In this document: positions 33,956 to 44,900 of the stretch, piece by piece
Position numbering within the stretch: the stretch's first letter is position 1
Layout of the letters: the number at the start of each line of letters is the position of its first letter
NCBI GenBank assembly: GCA_905116865.2
Contig: CAJHNH020002453.1
Coordinates: 44,070 to 108,069, forward strand
Origin: Candidula unifasciata
Lineage: Eukaryota; Mollusca; Gastropoda; Stylommatophora; Geomitridae
Length of the DNA stretch: 64,000 nt
Reading direction: 5' to 3'
Notes under the pieces: generated by a model
Databases searched by the model: none
Told to the model about the DNA's origin: nothing
Seen by the model: only the letters and a program-made list of their open reading frames with translations
Position numbers and translations under genes: made by a program

Positions 33956-34092
33956 AGAAAGTCACGACTTTACTGACTTGAGATAGACTACCGCAGAGAT
34001 AGAAAAATTGCACTGGAGGGATATTTTCTATACTGCTAGAACTGGACAAGCTCAACGCTGCTTGTTTTTGTCATATTTCACCGAAGGACAAG
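33956..34092 (+). promoter_or_regulatory. Candidate TIMMDC1 5' flank/5' UTR
   Basis: The only sequence between the LINE relic and the open first exon. I see no TATA box or CpG island. Assignment as promoter or 5' UTR is by position only. Confidence 0.3.
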
Positions 34093-34547
34093 ATGACGGA
34101 CAACGATATAAATCGAGACTCCTACATAAAAACTTGCGGGGAATTTATACTCCCAGCGTATACAAGCTTGGGCACACTTAATTATAACATTCATAATCAA
34201 CATGCAGTTTACAGCAACTTGTATCCATACCATTCTTACAGAAAAAGCAAGCAGAATCGCTTGGTAGTAGTATTGGAAATATCGTGCTCTCGTTTTACAA
34301 ACTGTGGCAAAAGAAACTCACACTGGTCTAAATTATTTAGTAATTTGAATAAAATGTGCCTGTTTCCTAAAGTTTACGCGTCAGACATTGAAAATAATAG
34401 CGATGTCAACGCAGGAAAAGAAGGTGAGGTGCACACGGCAGATACTGCTGAGGAGGGGCTGTCACAGAGTTCTTTGGAAGCACTGGCAAAAGCGTACATT
34501 GCGCGGGAGACAGGGATGGATAGAGTAAGGATGTTGTTAAAAAAGGA
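34093..34547 (+). CDS. TIMMDC1: TIMMDC1 exon 1
   Basis: Residues 1-151 plus two bases, ending at a consensus gtaagt donor (34548). Family similarity begins only at Met88 (34354, KMCLFPKVYA). The first 87 codons have no resemblance that I know and could be 5' UTR that happens to be open, or a lineage-specific extension. Residues 97-140 are acidic and low in similarity, as expected for the linker in this family. Confidence 0.8.
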
Positions 34548-35940
34548 GTAAGTAAAATGTAGCAAGAAAGATTGCAAGCAGCAAAACAATGTATACTCTT
34601 TTTGGTGGCACTGTGAGGTTGTACATCAGGGCTATTCAACTAAGTTAACTTAGCGGCCTAAATGTTGAATATGGTGATGGTTACGGGTTAAAGGCCCTTG
34701 CCCCAGCATAGAAAGGTACAGTATAAATAATTGGCAATGATCTGCTGGCCACTTAGAAGCCTTAGCCCGCAAGATTTGACTTGTGTGCCACCAGCTGAAT
34801 TGCCCTGTTGTACATTGTCCAGTTTGATCAAAGTATCTCTTCTTCGACTTATTTTCTTCTGCTTTCTCCACCTCCTTCTTCTTCTGTCTGAATAGACTAG
34901 TGAGGCAGGGAGTGACCAGGTGATCTAGCTGATGGTCAACACTCAGATGAAGGCAAGACAGACGTACAGTCAAAATAGCAACTCTGTGTAGGCTGCTGCA
35001 GATAAGGACAGAAATGTCTGCAGCCCTATTATTTGGCTTTTAACTTAATAGTTCTTCTTTCATCTATCCAGCATTTAGGCATAGTTCTGCACTCAGCACA
35101 TCAAGCGGTCTGATCTTGTACATTCACCTTCAGCTTTTATGTTTCCCCCACATCCATCATGGTTTCTTCTGATTCTGTCCTTAATATTTTAGGTTCCAGA
35201 GAACAAACTTTCAAGTTTCACTGTTTATGTGTTATCTCAGATTGGAACAAACTTTCAAGTTTCACTGTTAATGTGTTATCTCAGATTTTTCCTTATTCAG
35301 TACCAGTGTCCTTATCACATTATTTTTCTTATTCAGCTTTCACCCTTATAAGCATGGTTGGTCCATTTTGTTGTGGTTTATAGCTAAGTGTATTATAGCT
35401 AGGTGGTTTATAGCTAAGTGTATTATAGCTAGGTGGCTTATAGCTAAGTGGCTTATAGCTAGGTGGTTTACAGCCCAACACATCTGACTTCCACAAACCC
35501 CTAATTAATTATGTTTCACAACATAGTTGTTAAAGGGCAGTGCATGTTTCTTTTCTTCTCCCAAAATTTGGAGATTCCTTCCCACAATTGGTTTGTTGGA
35601 ATTTGTTTAGGTTCTCTGTCTAATCTGTGAGTTTATCAGATGTGATCTCCGGCTAAAGGTTCTGATTGTTCGTCCACTTTTGGACTTTGATCTTATTCCA
35701 GAAGTTATATTGTTTTACAATTTTAAATGAAACATTTGTTGTATACAAAAGTCACTGTGGTGTGTAAATAGTTAATGAAGCCAGGGCTTTGTGAAGTTTG
35801 GGTGCACACAGGCATTCATGTTGTGTTGGCAGATGCACTCTGACTTCAAAGGAAACCCCTAATTAGACAACTCCTACGGCATGCTTGTTAGCGAGGCATT
35901 GGGTCTGTCTCTCCCCAACCCCACACACACACACACACAC

Positions 35941-35971
<31 letters not shown>

Positions 35972-38900
35972 AGGAGGTCTCGGAACCTGCACATGGATAT
36001 TTTCGATTAAAATGCATTGCCTGGCAGCACAAAAAAAAATTACTAATCAAAAGAAAGAAGTAGATTCATCTTATTTCATCTCTGTTCGCTTGTACATTGC
36101 AGTGGGAAGTTTAAACAGTTTGAGAGTGCCGGTTTACATCATCATTATCATAAACCACTTCTGCCATAAAGGGTCGTGGGGAGGAATAATTTGCGATCCA
36201 GTGGCTATTGTCATACTGTGAAGGCATAGAGTGTCTGAAATGTTGTTGATCCATATTTTTTGGGAGTGACTGTTTACATTCTTCTTAAATACAGGTTTGC
36301 TAAGATTCTGTTACTCTGTCCATTGTTTACATGGGGATCCTCTTTTCTGATTTCCACTTGGTCTGAACATCATTGCTCATCCTTACACTTCTTTGACTCC
36401 TTAAAAATAATTGACTTTCTGCTTTTTTTTGCAGCTACAAAGGAGAATCCAGCCCTCAGATGGTGTACATAAAAACAGCACTGGTCCCGATTGCTCTAAT
36501 TGGTTTCTTCCTGAACTATCTGCCAGCATATAAATTTGCAAAGAGTGAATTCATCAGGGAACATAATGCAACTGTATTTAAAACTCACACTGAAGCTGTG
36601 GTATGTGTTGCTGTCTCTTACTCTATCTTTCTCTTTGTCGTGCTTTGTTATCTCTTATTTTCTTTTTGCTGCCTTTTTCTGTCTTGCTGCATCATTATCT
36701 CTGTCTTGCTCCCTCATTATCTCTCTGTCTTGCTCCCTGATTATCTCTCTGTCTTGCTCCCTGATTATCTCTCTGTTTTGCTCCCTGATTATCTCTCTGT
36801 CTTGCTCCCTGAATATCTCTCTGTCTTGCTCCCTCATTATCTCTGTCTTGCTCCCTCATTATCTCTGTCTTGCTCCCTCATTATCTCTCTTGTCTTGCTC
36901 CCTCATTATCTCTCTGTCTTGCTCCTGCTCCCTCATTATCTCTCTGTCTTGATCCCTCATTACCTCTCTGTCTTGCTCCCTCATTATCTCTCTGTCTTGC
37001 TCCCTCATGTCTTTGTCGTACTCCCTCATTATCTCTCTGTCTTGCTCCCTCATTATCTCTCTGTCTTGCTCCCTCATTATCTCTCTGTCTTACTCCCTTA
37101 TTATCTCTCTGTCTTGCTCCCTCATTATCTCTCTGTCTTGTTCCCTCATCTCTCTGTCTTGCTCCCTCATTATCTCTCTGTCTAGCTCCTGCTCCCTCAT
37201 TATCTCTTTGTCTTGCTCCCTCATTATCTCTCTGTCTTGCTCCCTCATTATCTCTCAGTCTTGCTCCTGCTCCCTCATTATCTCTTTGTCTTGCTCCCTC
37301 ATTATCTCTCTGTCTTGCTCCCTCATTATCTCTCTGTCTTGCTCCCTCATTATCTCTCTTTGCTCCCTTATTATCTCTCTGTCTTGCTCTCTCATTATCT
37401 CTCTGTCTTGTTCCCTCATCTCTCTGTCTTGCTCCCTCATTATCTCTCTTTGCTCCCTCATTATCGCTCTGTCTTGCTCCCTCATTATCTCTCTTTGCTC
37501 CCTCATTATCTCTCTGTCTTGCTCTCTCATTATCTCTCTGTCTTGCTCTCTCATTATCTCTCTGTCTTGCTCTATCATTATCTCTCTGTCTTGCTCCCTC
37601 ATTATCTCTCTGTCTTGCTCCCTCATTATCTCTCTGTCTTGCTCCCTCATTATCTCTCTGTCTTGCTCCCTCATTATCTCTCTGTCTTGCTCCCTCATTA
37701 TCTCTCTGTCTTGCTCCCTCATTATCTCTCTGTCTTGCTCCCTCATTATCTCTCTATCTTGCTCCCTCATTATCTCTCTGTCTTGCTCCCTCATTATCTC
37801 TCTGTCTTGCTCCCTCATTATCTCTCTGTCTTGCTCCCTCATTATCTCTCTGTCTTGCTCCCTCATTATCTCTCTGTCTTGCTCCCTCATTATCTCTCTG
37901 TCTTGCTCTGTCCTCATCATTATCTCTCTGTCTTGCTCCCCATCATTATCTCTCTGTCTTGCTCCCTCATTATCTCTCTGTCTTGCTCCCTCATTATCTC
38001 TCTGTCTTGCTCCCTCATTATCTCTCTGTCTTGCTCCCTCATTATCTCTCTGTCTTGCTCCCTCATTATCTCTCTGTCTTGCTCCCTCATTATCTCTCTG
38101 TCTTGCTCCCTCATTATCTCTCTGTCTTGCTCCCTCATTATCTCTCTGTCTTGCTCCCTCATTATCTCTCTGTCTTGCTCCCTCATTATCTCTCTGTCTT
38201 GCTCCCTCATTATCTCTCTGTCTTGCTCCCTCATTATCTCTCTGTCTTGCTCCCTCATTATCTCTCTGTCTTGCTCCCTCATTATCTCTCTGTCTTGCTC
38301 CCTCATTATCTCTCTGTCTTGCTCCCTCATTATCTCTCTGTCTTGCTCCCTCATTATCTCTCTGTCTTGCTCCCTCATTATCTCTCTGTCTTGCTCCCTC
38401 ATTATCTCTCTGTCTTGCTCCCTCATTATCTCTCTGTCTTGCTCCCTCATTATCTCTCTGTCTTGCTCCCTCATTATCTCTCTGTCTTGCTCCCTCATTA
38501 TCTCTCTGTCTTGCTCCCTCATTATCTCTCTGTCTTGCTCCCTCATTATCTCTCTGTCTTGCTCCCTCATTATCTCTCTGTCTTGCTCCCTCATTATCTC
38601 TCTGTCTTGCTCCCTCATTATCTCTCTGTCTTGCTCCCTCATTATCTCTCTGTCTTGCTCCCTCATTATCTCTCTGTCTTGCTCCCTCATTATCTCTCTG
38701 TCTTGCTCCCTCATTATCTCTCTGTCTTGCTCCCTCATTATCTCTCTGTCTTGCTCCCTCATTATCTTTCTGTCTTGCTCCCTCATTATCTCTCTGTCTT
38801 GCTCCCTCATTATCTCTCTGTCTTGCTCCCTCATTATCTCTCTGTCTTGCTCCCTCATTATCTCTCTGTCTTGCTCCCTTATTATCTCTCTGTCTTGCTC

Positions 38901-41900
38901 CCTCATTATCTCTCTGTCTTGCTCCCTCATTATCTCTCTGTCTTGCTCCCTCATTATCTCTCTGTCTTGCTCCCTCATTATCTCTCTGTCTTGCTCCCTC
39001 ATTATCTCTCTGTCTTGCTCCCTCATTATCTCTGTCTGTCTTGCTCCCTCATTATCTCTCTGTCTTGCTCCCTCATTATCTCTCTGTCTTGCTCCCTCAT
39101 TATCTCTCTGTCTTGCTCCCTCATTATCTCTCTGTCTTGCTCCCTCATTATCTCTCTGTCTTGCTCCCTCATTATCTCTCTGTCTTGCTCCCTCATTATC
39201 TCTCTGTCTTGCTCCCTCATTATCTCTCTGTCTTGCTCCCTCATTATCTCTCTGTCTTGCTCCCTTATTATCTCTCTGTCTTGCTCCCTCATTATCTCTC
39301 TGTCTTGCTCCCTGAATATCTCTCTGGCTTGCTCCCTCATTATCTCTCTGTCTTGCTCCCTCATTATCTCTCTGTCTTGCTCCCTCATTATCTCTCTGTC
39401 TTGCTCCCTGAATATCTCTCTGTCTTGCTCCCTCATTATCTCTCTGTCTTGCTCCCTCATTATCTCTCTGTCTTGCTCCCTCATTATCTCTCTGTCTTGC
39501 TCCCTGAATATCTCTCTGTCTTGCTCCCTCATTATCTCTCTGTCTTGCTCCCTCATTATCTCTCTGTCTTGCTCCCTCATTATCTCTCTGTCTTTCTGTA
39601 AAAAGTAAAGGAAACTTTTAGCACGCTTGTAGGCATATTGGGCATATAGGGCTAAACCTGTATTTTATAAACCAATGGGCACTTGGTGGGGGATGTGGTC
39701 GGCACTTGTTGGAGGATGTGGTCGGCACTTGTTGGGGGATGTGGTCGGCACTTGGTGGGGGATGTGGTCGGCACTTGGTGGGGGATGTGGTCGGCACTTG
39801 GTGGGGGATGTGGTCGGCACTTGGTGGGGGATGTGGTCGGCACTTGGTGGGGGATGTGGTCGGCACTTGGTGGGGGATGTGGTCGGCATTTGGTGGGGGA
39901 TGTGGTCGGCACTTGGTGGGGGATGTGGTCGGCACTTGGTGGGGGATGTGGTCGGCATTTGGTGGGGGATGTGGTCGGCACTTGGTGGGGGATGTGGTCG
40001 GCACTTGGTGGGGGATGTGGTCGGCACTTGGTGGGGGATGTGGTCGGCACTTGGTGGGGGATGTGGTCGGCATTTGGTGGGGGATGTGGTCGGCACTTGG
40101 TGGGGGATGTGGTCGGCACTTGGTGGGGGATGCGGTCGGCATCATGCAGGCCACTTTAACTTGGTACTTATTTCAGGCTGGGTCAGTCTGGGAGCAAAGG
40201 TCATTTTTGAAAAAAAGTCCAGCTCTGTCAGGTCCAAAGCAGTTTTTCGGATCCGCAGGCGAGCATCTAGCCACCACACCATGGCAGCTTCCTCTGTCTT
40301 AATGTCTCTCACTTTTAATTGTTCTCTCACTCAGTCTTGCCGTCAGTGTTTTCAGTTTTATATAAATTACAGTTTGTATATTTTGCTTTCACGATTGATT
40401 TTTTTTTTAAAAAATCTGTGTCTCTCACTTTAATTTCTCTCCCTCTCTCTCTCTTTCTCTCTCACTCCTACTTGCTCTCCATCTCTTTATCTAACCCTCT
40501 CTACGCTCTCTGTGAAAATTTATGTAGCCATTTTTGGGTGCTCCGGGGACTTGAACCTCATGTTCTTGTGCCTATACACAACACTTCAGCATATCATGAG
40601 TGTTATATACTGCAACAGAGGGAAAATGGCCAAGGAACATGAGCTGGCTTTCTCCTGATCAAGTTTACAGGTGATGTGAGAATAAAAAGGTAAAGTCGTG
40701 AGATGTGAACCAGTGTCATTGAACACGGTTATAAACCATAAGTACTCTGCGACCAGTACGGGCAGCTGAGAAAAAACTATCCGCCTGTGTCGCTATCAGC
40801 AGGAAACTTCATAACTACAGCGGCGTGTTAACTCTGGTACCTATTTCCTGGAGGCTGGATCAACCCCTGGAACCATCCGGTTTCGAACACCGGCCGTGGG
40901 CTGCAGAGAGTCGCTGCTGGATTTGAAAGCGAGTCTCCGGTCGACTGCACTAATGCGGTCCCCTAATGATAATAGAGAATGAATTGGATCACGATGCACC
41001 AGGTACCTAGTGTCCACCTTCCTGATTGCAGAGTGGCTGTTTGATAGGAATGCATAGCGGAGGATTGTGTGTGATGACCACAGTTTATGTTGAAAACATG
41101 TCTCGGAGTTGGCATACTGGATTTGTATGTACAGTAGGGGAAAGACACCTGGGAGTCATGACCTGGAAGAGCATGCCCGTAGAGCAGGGCTGTTGAAAGG
41201 GACACCTGATGCAAACGCTTAGCAAGTGGCCCGTGGATGTTTGCCAAGACATCCCTGTGAGAGTTCCGGAGCCCCACTGTGGGGAAAACAAGAATAGATG
41301 CACTGCCATCCCAACAAGCATGTCGACTGATTGGGAGTTCCTTCATAGTTGGAATACATCTGCCAGAGAGGCATGGAACCAGCAGTGTGCATGCAATGAG
41401 TCAGATGTGTGAAAGGGTTGTGCAGACAACACTCAGTTTCTGGAACAGCACTCGAGTCCAGAAGTGGATATACAACCAGAACTTTCTACCAGAGTTTACA
41501 GACGGTGAACACAAAGAAGAAGAAGAAGAAGATTGCAAAAACGGTGATCTTTCTGTGCTGTGGCTTGGGCCTTGGTCCCTGATTATTCCTACAACATTTT
41601 GGTCCCTGAGTAAACTTAACCCTTTGAGACCTGAGGCCCTGAAACTAACTGCCCCCTTTACCTGTCCTCCTGGGCATTAGCACACAAAAACCAGCATGAT
41701 ATACACAAAATATTAGTTACATGCAAACAAGTGGTTAGAATAAGATGAAACTTGGAGACATTGTAGAAAATAGGTTTATCTTTCATCTAGCTTCAATGTC
41801 TGGTAGTCTTAGTTTCAGCTTCATAGCAAACGGGTCGCCCCATCTTTGCTCCGCTCCTGTGCCAACGAAAAAACACTCAGAATGTTTATCACAGTCCCTT

Positions 41901-44900
41901 GTGGAAAGATTGACAGACTGCTGTCTCAGCATATCTAGCATACACTCACATTAAAGCATACGGTAGCCATCCGAAGTGCTAGCACAAACAGTCCAACATT
42001 AGAAATGCAGTTCATCATTGATGATAGCAGAACTTGTCGCCAACAGATCAGCAGTTGCCCACGCGATCAATTGTAATCACATCCGGGCACCGCCAACATT
42101 GACGACCGGCATCACGCCATTTTCTGAATCTCCAATTCACACCACGTTGGTCACAGTCGAAAAAAACATTCCAAATGCAATCCGCAGCTCACAGGGTCAC
42201 GCCATGCATTCAACTCAGAGCTGGGCGACGAAACTATATCCAGTCTACAAATGGAGCAAAAATACTTCGGCTACCGTCCGGCAGAAGCAAAAAATTGGCC
42301 TCTGTTTCGAACAGCGCCGCTGTCTAGCGTCCATTTTAACCGGAAGTCTTCAATATTCCACCTTTGCATGCCACCCAGCAAGATCAGCCTTGTTTCACAA
42401 AGTGAGCACCAGATGTTGCTGTTTGATGGCTCCTCATTACTCAATCTCTCACCGACTGTGTCACTTGAATTGGAATATATTCTTCGTGAAATTCTGACTC
42501 CTCAAAGTCTGAATCAACCAAATTATTGATCACCTGTTGGACTGTTGAAAACCTAGACCTACTTCACTTTCCAGTCGAAGTGCTTGCTTTATCAGCTGCT
42601 AATTTCATTGTGAATTTTCAGAATTTGTTCATGTTAAACCACACAAAGTAAATCCAATCAAGTGGGCAGTCATTCGCAATGACTAACCACGAGGTTTGAT
42701 CATGATTGGTTGGTTATTTGTAGTTTGTGATGGGTTTTATCATGTAGCACACAAAGTACCGACAATGGGGTACAGCGGTTTAGCTGCAGATTAGGAAATT
42801 ACTGCAGAAGCGGTACGTCAGTCTGGTAGAGTTAAGTTGAATAGCCCTGTCGTAGAGGTTGTCAAGAACATAAAGAGGCTTTTTTATAGATAAAAGGTCC
42901 CTTTTCACGCCTTTACGTGTATTGGGAATATAGGGCTAGACCTATATTTTTATAGACCACTTGGCACTTGGTGGGTGATTTTGTCAGCATTAAGCAGGCC
43001 ACCTTTACTTCCCAGGACTGCACCTGGTACCCATTCAAGGCTGGGTCAACCTGTTATTTATTGGGGACATTATTAAAAACCTCCTATGAAGTTTATACTT
43101 CCAATGGTCCTATAATATTTTGACTCCTCTGTTGTTTATTCTTCTTAATTATCATTTGGTATATCTTTTTCAACCAGCGGAAGATGTCTGACTATGCATC
43201 AGTCGAAGCTATTCTTGCAGGTGGACGTCTTTCCCTAAAGGTGACAACGTTCTGCGCTTCAGTTTTGTAAGTGTCTATTTCAAAATTATATAACATTTTG
43301 TTACAGTTCGCCATTCCTTATAAATATGCATAAGTAAATCTATTTATGTGTGTGTGTGCGTATGTGTATATGTGTGTGCATGTGTGTGTAATTTTATGTT
43401 TGTAAGTGTGTGTTTTTGTTTGTTTTTTGTCAACTACTCCTTCCTATGTATGATATAAAAGGAAGTCATATATACCAAATCACAGCATTTTGAGTTAGGG
43501 GGAGAAGAAAAATGCCCAAAATAGAACAGTCTCACATTGTGCAGACAAAAAGAGCATGTTGTAAATCTCAAACTGCTGAGGTAATCATGCAGCTATTTTA
43601 AATGTCCTTGGTGAGGTGTACAGTGTAACTCGAGATGTCTGTGTATTTCACTGGTAGAAATTAGTTATTTGGTTGTTCTTATATATTAATATAACACTGG
43701 CAGTAAAGCACGTGATGAAATTAGACGAAATATGCCTGGCAATAAATTGTGTAATGTATTGTTTTTGTCCACATTATTTAAATTCACGGTGAGAAAAAAA
43801 TTGTTGTAAATTACTGAATTACTTGTCTTCTATGACATGCTTTTTGAGGGGCATTATGACCGTTTTTTTCAAAATAAATGTTTAAGAAGAATACTACGAA
43901 TATTTTGGCCAAACAGGATCACAAATGAAGAACTGATGAGGAAAACAGAATCTGCATCACTGGCAAATGTTATCAAAGTAAGATGATGGAGATGGCTTGG
44001 ACATGTTTGCAGAATGCCGTGTGACACTCGGGCAGAAACAGCACTCCGGTGGAAAGCAGATGGGAAAAGGAGACGGGGACGACCTAGGGAAACTTGAAGA
44101 AGGACAATAGAACGGGAAATGAAGGAATGTAAACTGACATGGGATACCATGGACAGATAAGCACTAGACCGGCAGCAGTGGAGATCACTTGTGAATACCT
44201 TATGTGTCAACAACGACATGAAGAGGATATAGATGTCTGTTCTATTTTTTTGTTCTCCCTCCCAAAATCCTGAAATGGGCCTTTGAAACACTTACGCATT
44301 GGCTTATTCCTTGAGATCACACATGCATCAGGTCACAAATGGGCTTTACATTTGTTTTATTTCATTTTTTAAATTAATGTTCACAAGCTGTAAACTCTGG
44401 TGTAGAGTTCTGATTGTTCATCCACTTCTGAATTTTGGTTTTGTTCCAGAACTTGAGTTTTGCATGCACATCCATTTTACAGATCTGGCTTATTTGTGTG
44501 TAGACGTTTTGTTCACTGTGGCAGATGTACTCTGTCATCGAAGGAAACACGCCTGGGTAGTTGCCTTTTACAACATGCTTTTGGCAAAGAGGGGGTGGTT
44601 GGGAGCGGGTCTAATCTCTTTTAACCAATTTGAGGCCCCGAAACCCACACAGGAAAATGTTTATTTGAAAAATACCTATTTTTACCTTGAAAAAATATAA
44701 TCTCTTGTTGTTTCTGCAGGTTAATATCCCAGTTTCTGGCATCATATAGAAATAAAACATCAGTGAGTGATTACGTACTGGCTTCTGGTAAATAGAACAA
44801 GTTTTGTTTTTGTTGATTTTGGTGTTTTTTTGTGTCCTAAATTTCTCTGTGTCTTTATTTCCTGAACTCAGAGCTCCCCGTGGAGTATCTTGAGCCTGTT

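Larger units (their letters stand above)
36601..43177 (+). other. TIMMDC1 intron 2 (6.6 kb)
   Basis: Holds the 24-bp CU-rich minisatellite, a SINE C with internal 23-bp expansion, another SINE C-like head (40690-40970), a sense family A (41245-41530), a family F fragment (41795-41960) and a truncated SINE C (42890-43060). A C/T-rich stretch (ctctctctct, tctctcactc) lies at 40430-40500. The 159-codon frame at 42018-42497 is unsupported. Confidence 0.7.
43267..44719 (+). other. TIMMDC1 intron 3
   Basis: Contains a (GT)n-rich tract (43345-43420), a plus-strand RTE-like end (43870-44230) and an antisense family A copy (44375-44660). Confidence 0.7.

Noticed and set aside
36870..39608. Very long open frames (912, 864, 700 and 368 codons) on both strands
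   Set aside because: They are translations of a 24-bp tandem repeat whose length is a multiple of three and which lacks stops in these frames; the peptides are the unit repeated (for example MREQDREI). They overlap an intron of TIMMDC1.
39618..40433. Open frames of 140-250 codons in several frames on both strands
   Set aside because: By-products of the 23-bp minisatellite inside a SINE.
42018..42529. 159-codon plus frame and an acidic minus-strand frame (VDSDFEESEFHEEYIP) suggestive of a transposase N-terminus
   Set aside because: No second motif, no catalytic residues, stops follow immediately on the minus strand; too weak to call.
34629..42865. A hAT transposon spanning the first exons (cagggctattcaact at 34629 and its complement near 42850)
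   Set aside because: The two termini enclose host exon 2, the 8-bp flanks do not match, and there is no transposase; more likely two unrelated fragments of the same element family.
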